The notes: generated from the letters alone by a model not told the origin. 64,000 nucleotides of DNA from an uncultured Bryobacterales bacterium (GCA_958295955.1 OY282420.1:3238435-3302434), one strand, 5' to 3'. Shown: positions 25,391-34,717, numbered from the stretch's first letter. Program-made: numbers and translations.

Positions 25391-25440
25391 ACCGCTGCAA
25401 CGCCTTGCTCTTGAATCTCTCAATCGCCGTTACTTTTCTG

Positions 25441-25461
25441 TTGTATCCGATATAGATACAA
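25441..25461 (+). promoter_or_regulatory. 7-bp inverted repeat, possible operator
   Basis: TTGTATC (25441-25447) and GATACAA (25455-25461) form a perfect inverted repeat with a 7-bp spacer, about 80 bp upstream of the promoter-like sequence. Arm spacing resembles the repeat at the sat promoter, although the arm sequences differ. Confidence 0.45.
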
Positions 25462-25540
25462 AATGCAAGGCGGGACGACAGCGGCTTTGGCCTGCGCCGG
25501 CCCGGCGGGAGTCCCGCCTAAAAAAATTTGCCGCGGCCTA

Positions 25541-25570
25541 TTGACAGCCGATCATCGATTCTGCTTTATA
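25541..25570 (+). promoter_or_regulatory. Sigma-70-like promoter upstream of the first Oar receptor
   Basis: A perfect -35 hexamer TTGACA at 25541-25546 is followed after 18 bp by TTTATA at 25565-25570, in a locally A+T-rich stretch. This would start a leader of about 115 nt before the receptor gene at 25693. Confidence 0.6.
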
Positions 25571-25692
25571 TATTTACCGAGTAAGGTGTTGGGGATACGG
25601 GCTAGGAAACCCGCGGGTTTTGGGCGATACGGTCCTTTGGTTCCAAGGGTGCTTGAATTCCTTTCCCCCGATCTTTGAGTAGGAGATTATCG

Positions 25693-28600
25693 ATGAAGAA
25701 ATCGCAATTCCGCTGCCTCTGCGCAGCGCTTGTTCTATTGCTCGCGGCGGCCCCGTTCGCCGCGGCCCAGTTGGCCGACACGGCGTTGATCGTCGGCACG
25801 GTCTCAGACACCACGGGCGCCGTCATCCCGGGCGTTGACGTCACCTTCAACCATGTCGAGACGGGCATCGTATCCACCACGCAGACCAACGAATCCGGGA
25901 ACTACCGCTCGAATCCGCTGCGTATCGGCAACTACATCGTTGTCGTCGAGGCGGACGGATTCAAGGCGTATTCCGGGTCGGGCGTCACCTTGTCCATCGG
26001 CGACGTCCGCGAGTTGAACGTCGCCCTCGAGGTCGGCGCGGTGACCGAGGTCATCGAAGTCGAGGCGTCCGCGCCGCTGCTGCAGACCACCGAGAGCTCG
26101 GCCGGCACGGTGATCGAAAACCGTCAGATCGTGGACTTGCCGCTCAACGGCCGCGACTACCTGCAGCTTGCCGTGATCTCGGCGGGCACCGTCGTCTCCC
26201 GCGGCCAGGGCATTTCGATCGGCGGCCAGCGCGGCACCGAAATCAACTTCATGATCGACGGCATGGACAACAACAACCAGTCCATCGCCTCGCAGGGCGC
26301 GCAGAAAGAAACCGTCAAGCCTTCGGTGGACGCGGTGGCCGAGTTCAAGGTCATCACCAACGGCTTTGCCGCCGAATACGGCAAGTCGTCTTCGGGCATC
26401 GTCTCGCTGGCCATCAAGTCGGGCACCAACGACCTGCACGGCACGGGCTTCTTCTTCATGCGCGATGAAACGATGGACGCCAAGCCCTACTTCGCCCCCG
26501 GCGAGAAGGCGCAGTTCGGCCGCAAGCAGTACGGCTTCGCCGTCGGCGGTCCGGTCAAGAGGAACAAGTCGTTCCTGTTCGGCGACATGGAGTTGACCGA
26601 CATCCGCGAGACGTCGACGTTCGTGCGGACGATTCCGACGGCGCTCATGCGGCAGGGCGACTTTTCCCAGCTTTCCAACACGATCTACGATCCGTTCACC
26701 TCCGAGGGCGCCGTTGCCAATGCGCGGGAACCCTTTGCCAATCAGACGATCCCGTCGTCGCGGTTCGATCCGATCTCGTCGGTCGCCAAAGACTTCTACC
26801 CCGATCCCCAGAACGACAGTCTGACCCGGAACCACACGTTTCAGACGCCCCGCAACCAGGACTTCAGCAAATGGGATATCCGCTGGGACCACAACCTGTC
26901 GGACAAAGACAATCTGTTCGCGCGCTGGAGCAGCCAGCAGCAGTTCCGCGGCAGCACTCCCGCTTTGCCGGCGACCCAATACGGCTCGCTCTTCCCGGGC
27001 GGCAACTCGCTCGACGTGACCAGCAACAATACGGTGTTCGGCTGGAACCGCATCTGGAGCCCGTCGTTGATCTCCAACATCCGTCTCGGCTGGAACTATC
27101 TCGATACCGACGCCGAAATCCACGACGACGTCGAAGGAAACGTCAACAAACTGATCGGACTGCCGGGGTTCGACGAGAATCTGCGCGGCATGGCCATTTT
27201 CGAAATCGGCGGTTATCAGCAACTCGGCAACTCCAACTGGGCGCCCAACCTGATCCAGTCGCAGACGCGGCAGGTGTCGGTGGATAACACCTGGACGAAG
27301 GGTGACCACGCCATCAAGTTCGGCGCGCAAATCTTCTTCATGCAGACCGGCATCGTCAACCCGCAGTTGGCGCTCGGCCGGATGGCCTTCCCCAGGAACT
27401 TCACGCGGGACGAGCCTCTGGGCGCAGGCGGCGACGGCTTCGCCGATTTCCTGCTGGGCACCTCCTCCGGCATCCGCGGCTCGGACACGATCTACATGAA
27501 CATGCGCTCGCCCTACCAGCACTTCTACGTGCAGGACGACTGGAAGGTCAACGACAAGCTGACGCTCAACATCGGCGTGCGTTACGAGTACAACCCGCCG
27601 TTTCTGGAAACCCGCGACGGCATCGGCTTTTTCGACCCGGGGCCGCGCGGCTCGCCGGGCGAGATCAAGATCGCCGGCCTGGACGGCACGCCGCGACGCC
27701 TCACCGAGCCGGACACCACCAACTTCGGGCCGCGCCTGGGCATCGCCTACAAGCTCAACGACAAGACCGTGCTGCGCATGGCCTACGGCATCTTCTACGG
27801 CACCTTCTCCAACACCGGCGGCGGCGAGTACAAGGAAACCCAACCGCCTTTCCACTTCAAGGTGGGACTTTCCGCCGACCCCAACAACCCTGCGCAGTAT
27901 CCGTTCAAGGACGGCATGCCGCCGGGCACGATCAGCGCGGCGAATGCCGTGGCGGTCGAGATGTCGGGCTGGGAGCCGGCCCCGGACTGGCCGATGGCGC
28001 AGAACTGGAACTTCAACGTCCAGTATTCGCTTCCCGGCGATACGCTCTGGGAGATCGGCTACTTCGGCAACAAGATGAACCACATGATGGGCCGCTGGGA
28101 CGAGAACGTGCCGCGGCCGGGCGAAGCGGTGTGGGATCCTTATACGCAGAAAATGATTCCCCCGACGGGCGGCATCAACGAGCGGCGCCCGTGGCGCACG
28201 GCGTTCGTGCCCACCGCCAGCCGCGGCGACGTGCCGTACCCGGGCAGCGACCCGAACGGACAATGCACCGCGGCTGCGAAGTCGATGGGAGTGCCCAGTT
28301 CTTGCATCACCTTGGGGCGGTCGAACATGCACTCGTTCCGCTGGAATTCGCTCTACCACGGGCTCCAGACCAAGCTCGAGAAGCGCTACTCGCAGGGCAT
28401 GACCTACATCGTTTCCTACACGTGGTCGCACGCCATCGGCGACTGGCGCTCGATCCCCGGCTCGGGCGGCGCCCCGGGCGAAAACGCGCGGATCGTCAAC
28501 GACGTTCTCGATCTGAGCCACGAGCGTGGGCCGAGCCCGCAGGACATCCGGCACCGTCTGATCGGCAGCATCGTTTACGAATTGCCCTTCCTCAAGAGCG

Positions 28601-29076
28601 CCACAGGCGCCAAGAGGACGCTGCTCGGCGGCTGGTCGATCGGCAGCATCGTGACCTTGATGGGCGGAACTCCCGCCACGCCGGGCGTGCAGGGCGCGAG
28701 CCGCTCGAACGTCAACGACCTCAATCACCTCGACCGTCCCGATGTCGTCGCCGGGCAGGATGTGAATCCGGCCAAGCAGGATCCCAGTCTTTGGTGGAAT
28801 CCTGCGGCGCTGGCGCCCAACCAGCCTCTGGCGTTCGGCAACGCGGGCAAGGGCATCCTGCGCATTCCCGGCAGAACGCAGTGGGATTTCTCGGCTTACA
28901 AGAGCTTCCAGTTCGGCGAGAAGTACTCGGCGCAGTTGCGCTTCGAGGCGTTCAACTTCACCAACACGCCGCAGTTCGGCGCTCCGAACACCCGTGTCGG
29001 TAATGCGAACTTCGGCATCATCAGCGGTGCCGGCAACCCACGCAACCTGCAGTTGGGCTTCAAGTTCATCTTCTAA
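25693..29076 (+). CDS. Oar-like TonB-dependent receptor with carboxypeptidase-regulatory-like domain
   Basis: A 1127-residue outer-membrane beta-barrel protein. A signal peptide (LCAALVLLLAAAPFAAAQ) is followed by a carboxypeptidase-regulatory-like domain with VSDTTGAVIPGVDVTF, then a plug region with VIENRQIVDLPLNGRDY, and a large barrel ending LQLGFKFIF. The terminal Phe is the usual barrel signal. ATG 25693 has AGGAG at 25681-25685. Oar-like receptors are heavily expanded in Acidobacteria and probably import oligosaccharides or peptides with TonB/ExbBD energy. Monocistronic, with its own promoter and terminator. Confidence 0.92.
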   Translation: MKKSQFRCLCAALVLLLAAAPFAAAQLADTALIVGTVSDTTGAVIPGVDVTFNHVETGIVSTTQTNESGNYRSNPLRIGNYIVVVEADGFKAYSGSGVTLSIGDVRELNVALEVGAVTEVIEVEASAPLLQTTESSAGTVIENRQIVDLPLNGRDYLQLAVISAGTVVSRGQGISIGGQRGTEINFMIDGMDNNNQSIASQGAQKETVKPSVDAVAEFKVITNGFAAEYGKSSSGIVSLAIKSGTNDLHGTGFFFMRDETMDAKPYFAPGEKAQFGRKQYGFAVGGPVKRNKSFLFGDMELTDIRETSTFVRTIPTALMRQGDFSQLSNTIYDPFTSEGAVANAREPFANQTIPSSRFDPISSVAKDFYPDPQNDSLTRNHTFQTPRNQDFSKWDIRWDHNLSDKDNLFARWSSQQQFRGSTPALPATQYGSLFPGGNSLDVTSNNTVFGWNRIWSPSLISNIRLGWNYLDTDAEIHDDVEGNVNKLIGLPGFDENLRGMAIFEIGGYQQLGNSNWAPNLIQSQTRQVSVDNTWTKGDHAIKFGAQIFFMQTGIVNPQLALGRMAFPRNFTRDEPLGAGGDGFADFLLGTSSGIRGSDTIYMNMRSPYQHFYVQDDWKVNDKLTLNIGVRYEYNPPFLETRDGIGFFDPGPRGSPGEIKIAGLDGTPRRLTEPDTTNFGPRLGIAYKLNDKTVLRMAYGIFYGTFSNTGGGEYKETQPPFHFKVGLSADPNNPAQYPFKDGMPPGTISAANAVAVEMSGWEPAPDWPMAQNWNFNVQYSLPGDTLWEIGYFGNKMNHMMGRWDENVPRPGEAVWDPYTQKMIPPTGGINERRPWRTAFVPTASRGDVPYPGSDPNGQCTAAAKSMGVPSSCITLGRSNMHSFRWNSLYHGLQTKLEKRYSQGMTYIVSYTWSHAIGDWRSIPGSGGAPGENARIVNDVLDLSHERGPSPQDIRHRLIGSIVYELPFLKSATGAKRTLLGGWSIGSIVTLMGGTPATPGVQGASRSNVNDLNHLDRPDVVAGQDVNPAKQDPSLWWNPAALAPNQPLAFGNAGKGILRIPGRTQWDFSAYKSFQFGEKYSAQLRFEAFNFTNTPQFGAPNTRVGNANFGIISGAGNPRNLQLGFKFIF

Positions 29077-29099
29077 CCGACGGCAAATATCGACCTCCA

Positions 29100-29141
29100 A
29101 CCCGCCCGCTCCCGAGTTCCGGGGGTGGGCGGTTTTTTTTT
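29100..29141 (+). terminator. Intrinsic terminator after the Oar receptor
   Basis: CCGCCC...GGGCGG outer arms with an inner CCCG/CGGG pairing form a long hairpin at 29100-29132, followed by nine T at 29133-29141. Textbook rho-independent terminator 23 bp after the receptor stop. Confidence 0.9.
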
Positions 29142-29232
29142 GGGGAAGCGGCGGGATGCGCGCCGGAAAACCTGTGGCGCGACCTACCGGCTAAAATGCA
29201 AGGGTATCGATCCTGCGCCGCGAGGAAACCGC

Positions 29233-30333
29233 ATGCATCTTTCGGATTTGGCTATAGAGGGCTTCCGGGGCATCGAGCGCCTGTCGATTCCCCGCTTGGG
29301 GCATGTCACGTTGCTCGCGGGCAGAAACGGCGTCGGCAAAACGACGGTGCTGGATGCCGTTCGCCTCTATGCCGCGCGGGGGCGCCCCGCGATTTTGACA
29401 GAACTGCTGAACGGACGCGAGGAATTCAATACCGCATCCGATGAAGCAGGCGACGAAATTTTGTTCCCTGACCTTACGGCTTTTTTTCATGGAAGAGAGA
29501 TGTCGGCGGACGCTGCCATCTCGATCGGCCCGGATGCCAAGGATCGCCTCGGTATCGACATATCCACGACAGACGAACTGCCCGGTTCACAGCAGAAAAT
29601 GTTTTCCGATCTTTCTCCGAATGGAAAGATGAAAGCATTGCAAATTATGTTCCGGGGCAAAAAATGGCTGCTGCCCGTGGACATTTTCCCGGACGAAATA
29701 CAATTCAGCCGCGGTCGGGGAATTAGAAGATGGCAACGGCTGTTCGACGAAGACCAATGGGAGCCCGCAATCGAATGCGCATCGTTGGGACCGGGACTGC
29801 TCGGCAACAGCGACATGGCGCGATTCTGGGACAAAATTGCACTGACAGACAGCGAAAACCTGCCGCTCCAGGCTCTGCAGTCGATCCTCGGCGATGTCTT
29901 GGAGCGGGTCACCGTGATTGGAGACGGCAGGATGCGCAGCCGCCGCGTGATCGTAAGGCTGCGGGGTAGCACGGAACCGGTTCCGTTGAAGAGCCTGGGC
30001 GACGGAGCAGTCCGACTGTTCAGCGCCGCTCTGGCATTGGCCAACAGCCGCAACGGCTTTCTGCTCATCGACGAAGCGGAAAACGGTATCCACTATTCCG
30101 TACAGCGCAACTTCTGGCGCATGGTCTTGCGCAGCGCGCATAAGGATAACGTTCAGGTTCTGGCGACGACCCATAGTTGGGATTGCGTTAGAGGCTTCGC
30201 GCAGGCGGCGGCGACCGAGGATGCCGAAGGCGTTCTCGTGCGACTCGATAGGGACGGCGAAGAGATGCGCGCAGTCGAGTACTCGGAAGCCGAGCTCGAG
30301 ACCGCCGCCGAGCAAGGGATCGAAGTGAGATAA
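29233..30333 (+). CDS. OLD/AriA-like ABC-type ATPase
   Basis: A 366-residue P-loop ATPase of the AAA_15/AAA_21 kind. The N-terminus is typical: LSDLAIEGFRGIERLSI then Walker A GRNGVGKTT at residues 30-38. A signature-like SLGDGAVRLFSAALALANS precedes Walker B FLLIDEAENGIHY and an H-switch ATTHSWD. ATG 29233 is chosen; the frame is open to 29125 but that part overlaps the terminator. Its stop is 4 bp before a DUF3226 TOPRIM-like gene, so ATPase and TOPRIM, fused in OLD nucleases, are here separate proteins. A role in phage defence is suggested by analogy with OLD, Gabija and PARIS. Confidence 0.8.
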   Translation: MHLSDLAIEGFRGIERLSIPRLGHVTLLAGRNGVGKTTVLDAVRLYAARGRPAILTELLNGREEFNTASDEAGDEILFPDLTAFFHGREMSADAAISIGPDAKDRLGIDISTTDELPGSQQKMFSDLSPNGKMKALQIMFRGKKWLLPVDIFPDEIQFSRGRGIRRWQRLFDEDQWEPAIECASLGPGLLGNSDMARFWDKIALTDSENLPLQALQSILGDVLERVTVIGDGRMRSRRVIVRLRGSTEPVPLKSLGDGAVRLFSAALALANSRNGFLLIDEAENGIHYSVQRNFWRMVLRSAHKDNVQVLATTHSWDCVRGFAQAAATEDAEGVLVRLDRDGEEMRAVEYSEAELETAAEQGIEVR

Positions 30334-30337
30334 GCGC

Positions 30338-30949
30338 ATGGCCGACCGCAAGCCGGAGCGCGTTCTGCTTGTGGAAGGGCAGGACGACAAACACGTCGTT
30401 CTACAACTCTTCCTCCGCAGCGATGCCATGCCGTCATTCGACATTAAGGATAAGGGCGGTATCGATGAGCTTCTTAAGTCCATCGGCCCGGAGATCAAAG
30501 TACCCGGCAGAAAGACGCTCGGCATCCTCGTGGATGCGAACGACAACCCGGGAAACCGCTGGAAGGCGATAAGACGCCGACTTCAAAAACAGGGTTTTCA
30601 GCCGCCTGCAAGTCCCCATCCAACCGGGACAATCCTATCGGGAAGGCCCCGTATCGGGATCTGGTTGTGTCCCGACAACGGACGCCCCGGCGAGCTTGAG
30701 GACTTCGTAGAAGCGATGATCCCGCAGGGCGACTCGGTATGGCCGAGGTCCCAGGCGTACATCGACGACATCCCGGAGTCTGTCCGCCGGTTCCGGGAGG
30801 ATAAAGCGCTTAAAGCCAAGCTCTACGCTTGGCTGGCAACGCGAAAGACCCCCCAGCGCATGGGCACGGCCATTCAAGCGCAGGAACTGGACATCGATGG
30901 GGCGCTCGCTATGAGGTTCGCCGATTGGCTTCGACAATTGTTTGCCTGA
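30338..30949 (+). CDS. DUF3226 TOPRIM-like protein
   Basis: A 203-residue protein matching DUF3226: VLLVEGQDDKHVVLQLF, LGILVDANDNPGNRW, IGIWLCPDNGRPGELEDFVEAMIP and the closing FADWLRQLF. The early Glu and the D-X-N-D motif fit the acidic metal site of TOPRIM nucleases. It begins 4 bp after the ATPase gene, so the two proteins are almost certainly made together. In PARIS the partner is a DUF4435 TOPRIM; here a DUF3226 protein takes the equivalent place. Confidence 0.8.
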   Translation: MADRKPERVLLVEGQDDKHVVLQLFLRSDAMPSFDIKDKGGIDELLKSIGPEIKVPGRKTLGILVDANDNPGNRWKAIRRRLQKQGFQPPASPHPTGTILSGRPRIGIWLCPDNGRPGELEDFVEAMIPQGDSVWPRSQAYIDDIPESVRRFREDKALKAKLYAWLATRKTPQRMGTAIQAQELDIDGALAMRFADWLRQLFA

Positions 30950-31057
30950 CCGGCGGCGCCGCAATTCGCCCCGATTCCATCAATGCAGCCCCCGTTTTCG
31001 GCTGCGATGCCGGCGTCGGGGAAACGGCAATGCTGCCGATTGCGCGAAAATAAGTCC

Positions 31058-32473
31058 TTGAGCTTCGCAGCATCGCCGCGGACGTGCGGGCTGCCGGCGG
31101 CGGCCGCGCTGGCCGCGTCGGCATTGTCCTGCGGCGCCGCGCCGCCCCTGCCGCCGCTGCCGGCGCCCGCCCTCGACGAGTTCTCGCCGGCGGTGCGCGA
31201 GCGGATGCAGCCGGTCCTGGACAAGGCGCGGGCCGAGCCCGGCAACGCTTCCCCGGCCGGCGACTGGGGCCGCGCGCTCTATGCCTACGGGCTGCGCGAG
31301 GCCGCGGCGCAAGCCTTCTCGAGAGCCCGCGCCATCGAGCCCGAAGCGTTCGAATGGGCTTACTTTCTGGGGGTTGCGCAAGCCGACCTGGGGCGGTTCG
31401 CGGAGGCGGAAGAGGCATTGCGCGCCGCCGCGGCGCTGCGGCCCGGCGATCTGCCGGCGTCCCTGCATCTGGCGGACTTGCTGGAAAAGGCCGGCGACGG
31501 GCAGCAGGCGCTGCGCATGCTCGAAGCCGCGCTGCAGCGGGAGCCCGACGTTGCGGCGGTGCATTACAGGCTCGGCCGCCTGTACGCCTCGCGCGACCGC
31601 GCCAAGTCGAGCGCCTACCTGGAACGGGCGATCGGCATCGAGCCGGACTACCGCGAAGCGCATTATCTCCTCGCCAATGCCTACACTCTGGCGGGCCGCG
31701 CCGCGGACGCCCGCAGGCATCTCGAGCTTTTCGAGCAGGCGGACCCGCGGCCGCGGCGCCACTACGCGGACCCGCTGCTCGATGCTCTGGATGAGCTCCG
31801 GGCGCAAGACGCGCGCACGCTCTACGAAGAGGGCCTCGCTCAGCAGAACGCCGGCGAGTTGCAGCAGGCTCTTGCCCTCTACAACGCCGTGTTGGAAATC
31901 GACCCCGACCATGCGCAGGCGCACGTCAGCCTCATCGCGGTGCATGGCATGTTGGGCGATGACCGGCAGGCCGTGCTGCACTTCGAGCGGGCGACCGCCC
32001 TGAACCCCGATATCGCCGAGGCGCACTACAACCTGGGGTTGCTGCGGCACTACGCCCGAGACTTCAAGGCCGCGGCCGCGGCGTTCTCCAAAGCTCTGGA
32101 GATCAACCCGACGGATGCCAAGGCGCACGGCAACCTGGGCGTCTCCCTGGAACAACTCGGCCGCGGCGCCGAGGCCGAAGAACATTTCCGCTCCGCTCTG
32201 CAGCACGACCCCGCCGACTCGACGGCCAATTTCCATCTGGGGCGGCGGCTTGCCGAGCGCGGACGCTACCGCCAGGCGCTGCCCTATTTGCAGCGGGCGC
32301 TGGAGAGCGAAGGCGGGCAGCCGGCGCTGGCGGCATACGTTCTGGCCCTGACGCACCGCCGGCTCGGCAACGCATCGCAGGCGCGCGAGTACGGCGCTCT
32401 CGCCCTGGCGCAAGCCCGCGCGGGAGGACAAGACGCTCTGGCGGCGCAAATCGCGGCCGAACTGGGTCTATAG
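31058..32473 (+). CDS. TPR-repeat lipoprotein
   Basis: A protein of about 471 residues built from tandem tetratricopeptide repeats (for example YRLGRLYASRDRAKSSAYLERAIGIEPDY-type units and GLLRHYARDFKAAAAAFSKALEINPTD). TTG 31058 is proposed as start because it gives a signal sequence with a lipobox ending ALSCGA; the frame is open from 30983, an ATG that would add 25 residues. Genes of this type usually precede CRTAC1-type lipoproteins in Acidobacteria, and one follows after a short intervening gene here. Confidence 0.75.
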   Translation: MSFAASPRTCGLPAAAALAASALSCGAAPPLPPLPAPALDEFSPAVRERMQPVLDKARAEPGNASPAGDWGRALYAYGLREAAAQAFSRARAIEPEAFEWAYFLGVAQADLGRFAEAEEALRAAAALRPGDLPASLHLADLLEKAGDGQQALRMLEAALQREPDVAAVHYRLGRLYASRDRAKSSAYLERAIGIEPDYREAHYLLANAYTLAGRAADARRHLELFEQADPRPRRHYADPLLDALDELRAQDARTLYEEGLAQQNAGELQQALALYNAVLEIDPDHAQAHVSLIAVHGMLGDDRQAVLHFERATALNPDIAEAHYNLGLLRHYARDFKAAAAAFSKALEINPTDAKAHGNLGVSLEQLGRGAEAEEHFRSALQHDPADSTANFHLGRRLAERGRYRQALPYLQRALESEGGQPALAAYVLALTHRRLGNASQAREYGALALAQARAGGQDALAAQIAAELGL

Positions 32474-32524
32474 ATCGTTTTCGAGTAGAATGAGGTGGTG
32501 GGGGCGCCGGCGCGGGCCGAAAGC

Positions 32525-32956
32525 ATGAGTCTGATCGTCACCGAGGTTTACGAAGCCCTGTTGCTCGCCGGCGTTCCCGACGACAAGGCCAAGGCTGCGG
32601 CCGGGGCCATCCCCGCGGCGCGGGATATCGCCGGCAAAGACGACATCGCCGAGTTGCAAGCGGCCACGCTGGAAAAGATCGCCAAGCTGCATGTGGCCAC
32701 GCAGCAGGATATCGCTGAGTTGCGGGCGTCCACGCAGGAAAAGATCGCCAAACTCGAAGTGTCCACGCAACAGAGCATTGCCAATCTGCAAGCGCCCACG
32801 CAGAAAAAGATCGCCGAATCTCTAGAGCTTACACGGCGGGATATCGCCAAGATGCAGCGGGATATCGCCGAGTTGCGGTCTTCTATAATGTTCATGAAAT
32901 TCGTTTACGGTCCGACGGTTATCGTTCTCCTGCTCAAGCTTGTGTTCTTCCCGTAG
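32525..32956 (+). CDS. Hendecad-repeat coiled-coil membrane protein (DUF1640-like)
   Basis: A 143-residue protein. After about 40 residues it has consecutive 11-residue units beginning IAEL, IAKL, IAEL, IAKL, IANL and IAES (for example IAELRASTQEK), then shorter units and a C-terminal hydrophobic anchor (IVLLLKLVFFP). This is the layout of DUF1640/CCDC90-like coiled-coil proteins with one membrane helix. ATG 32525 is chosen over an open frame from 32495. It lies between the TPR lipoprotein and the CRTAC1 gene, which starts two bases after its stop. Confidence 0.7.
   Translation: MSLIVTEVYEALLLAGVPDDKAKAAAGAIPAARDIAGKDDIAELQAATLEKIAKLHVATQQDIAELRASTQEKIAKLEVSTQQSIANLQAPTQKKIAESLELTRRDIAKMQRDIAELRSSIMFMKFVYGPTVIVLLLKLVFFP
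32645..32842 (+). repeat. Six 33-bp (11-codon) coding repeats
   Basis: Units start at 32645, 32678, 32711, 32744, 32777 and 32810, each beginning ATCGCC except the last codon variants. The period of 11 residues gives a right-handed coiled coil. Confidence 0.85.
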
Positions 32957-32958
32957 GG

Positions 32959-34686
32959 ATGCGCAGACGGTTCGCCCGCGCTTTCGCCGGCCCTTGTGCG
33001 CGAAGCGCCTTGCTCGCGGCTCTCCTTCCGGCGGCCTGCTCCCCCCCCCTTGAGCAGGGAACCGAAACCCCCGCCGAGCCGTTGCTCTTCCGCGAGGCGG
33101 CGGCGGAGACCGGGCTCGTCTTCCACCACTTCGTCGGCGCTTCGGGGAAATATTTCCTGCCGGAGATCATGGGGCCGGGCGTTGCGCTGCTGGATTTCGA
33201 CGGGGACGGCGACCTCGACGTTTATTTTCCCCAGGGCGTCATGCTCGACAAGAGCGTTGCGGCCGAGAAATCGCTGTTTCCGCCCCGCATGGGCCTCGGC
33301 AACCGCCTCTTCGAGAACCGCATCGCGCCCGACGGGAAGCTCTCGTTTCGGGACGCGACGGAGCGGTCCGGCCTCGGTTTCGAGGGCTACGGCATGGGCG
33401 CCGCCGCGGGCGACTACGACGGCGACGGCGACACTGACCTTTACCTCACCAACCTCGGCCCCAACGCGCTGTTCCAGAACAACGGAGACGGGACCTTTCG
33501 GCAGGCCGCAGGGCCGCAAGACGAGCGCTGGAGCACGTCGGCGGCATTCGTCGACTACGACGGGGACGGCGATCTCGACCTGTTCTTTACGAACTACGTC
33601 GATTTCACGGTGCGCGGCAACAAGGACTGTTTTTCCCCCGCAGGCGCCAAGGACTACTGCCACCCGACGGTTTATAACCCCGTCCCGGACCGCCTGTTCC
33701 GCAATGACGGCGGCCGCTTCGTCGATGTTTCCATTCAGGCGGGTCTCGGCGCGGCCTTCGGCAACGGCCTGGGGGTTACGGCCGCCGATTTCGACAACGA
33801 CGGACGGACGGATCTCTACGTCGCCAACGACGGCACGGACAACCAACTCTGGCTCAACCGGGGGAACGGCCGGTTCGAGAACCGGGGGCTGCTCGCGGGC
33901 GCGGCCGTCAACGCCGACGGCCGCGCCGAGGCGGGGATGGGCGTGCTTGCGGCCGATTTCGATCATGACGGCGACGAAGACCTGCTGCTGACCCACAACA
34001 CCGCGGAGACGAACACGCTCTATTTGAACGACGGGAAGGGGATCTTTCTCGACGCCACCAACCGCTTCGGACTGGGCGCCGCGAGTCTGCCCTACACAGG
34101 CTTCGGTCTGGCCTGGGCCGACTTCGACCGTGACGGCCGGCTCGATGTCTTTGTCGGCAACGGCGCCGTCACGGTGACGGAGACGCGCAACGGAATCCGC
34201 TATCCCTCAGCGCAGGACAACCAGTTTTTCCGCGGCGCGGCGGAGGGGTTCGCCTTGGCCGCCGGCGCGCGCGTCTGGGGCGAATTGGAGCCCCTGCTCA
34301 GCCGCGGCGCGGCCGCGGGAGACCTCGACCTGGACGGCGACCGGGATGTCGTGGTCGCCAACAACAACGGCCCGGCCCGCCTGTATCTCAATCGAACCGG
34401 GGGCGGCCAATGGCTGCGCGTCAAGCTTGTCGGACGGCGCGCCAACCGCAACGGCCTCGGGGCGCGCGTCGGCCTCAGTCTGCGCAGCGGCGCGTATATT
34501 TGGCGGCGGGTGCGGCGCGACGGCAGCTACCTCAGCTCGAGCGAGGCGGCGGCGTACTTCGGCCCGGCCGCCGGCGGCGAAGCGCTGTCTCTCGAAGTCC
34601 GCTGGCCGGGCGGCGTCCGCGAGAGCTTTCCGCCGCCGCCGCCGGGCGCGACCGTGACCCTGGAAGAGGGAACGGGGCGGCCTTGA
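32959..34686 (+). CDS. CRTAC1-family lipoprotein (FG-GAP/VCBS plus ASPIC/UnbV)
   Basis: A 575-residue exported protein. The signal ends ALLPAACSPP, a lipobox. Multiple Ca-binding-like repeats with DFDGDGDLDVYFP, DYDGDGDTDLYLTN and DYDGDGDLDLFFTNY form a beta-propeller, and the C-terminal third (WLRVKLVGRRANRNGLGARV and LEVRWPGGVRESF) is the ASPIC/UnbV domain. Function unknown; the family is expanded in Solibacteres and usually pairs with TPR proteins, as here. Starts 2 bp after the hendecad-repeat gene, so probably in one operon with it and the TPR gene. Confidence 0.9.
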   Translation: MRRRFARAFAGPCARSALLAALLPAACSPPLEQGTETPAEPLLFREAAAETGLVFHHFVGASGKYFLPEIMGPGVALLDFDGDGDLDVYFPQGVMLDKSVAAEKSLFPPRMGLGNRLFENRIAPDGKLSFRDATERSGLGFEGYGMGAAAGDYDGDGDTDLYLTNLGPNALFQNNGDGTFRQAAGPQDERWSTSAAFVDYDGDGDLDLFFTNYVDFTVRGNKDCFSPAGAKDYCHPTVYNPVPDRLFRNDGGRFVDVSIQAGLGAAFGNGLGVTAADFDNDGRTDLYVANDGTDNQLWLNRGNGRFENRGLLAGAAVNADGRAEAGMGVLAADFDHDGDEDLLLTHNTAETNTLYLNDGKGIFLDATNRFGLGAASLPYTGFGLAWADFDRDGRLDVFVGNGAVTVTETRNGIRYPSAQDNQFFRGAAEGFALAAGARVWGELEPLLSRGAAAGDLDLDGDRDVVVANNNGPARLYLNRTGGGQWLRVKLVGRRANRNGLGARVGLSLRSGAYIWRRVRRDGSYLSSSEAAAYFGPAAGGEALSLEVRWPGGVRESFPPPPPGATVTLEEGTGRP

Positions 34687-34717
34687 TGGGGTCGGCGGGC
34701 CGCGGGTTTCGCAGGCT

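Noticed and set aside
25509-25527. GGCGGGAGTCCCGCC hairpin followed by A run as a terminator
   Set aside because: On the plus strand the hairpin is followed by A, not T, and on the minus strand the T run precedes the hairpin, so it does not fit an intrinsic terminator.
25804-29100. A 1098-residue minus-strand ORF covering the first Oar receptor, and similar ones over the second and third
   Set aside because: Antisense shadow of a high-GC gene; the plus-strand reading has signal peptide, domains and barrel end.
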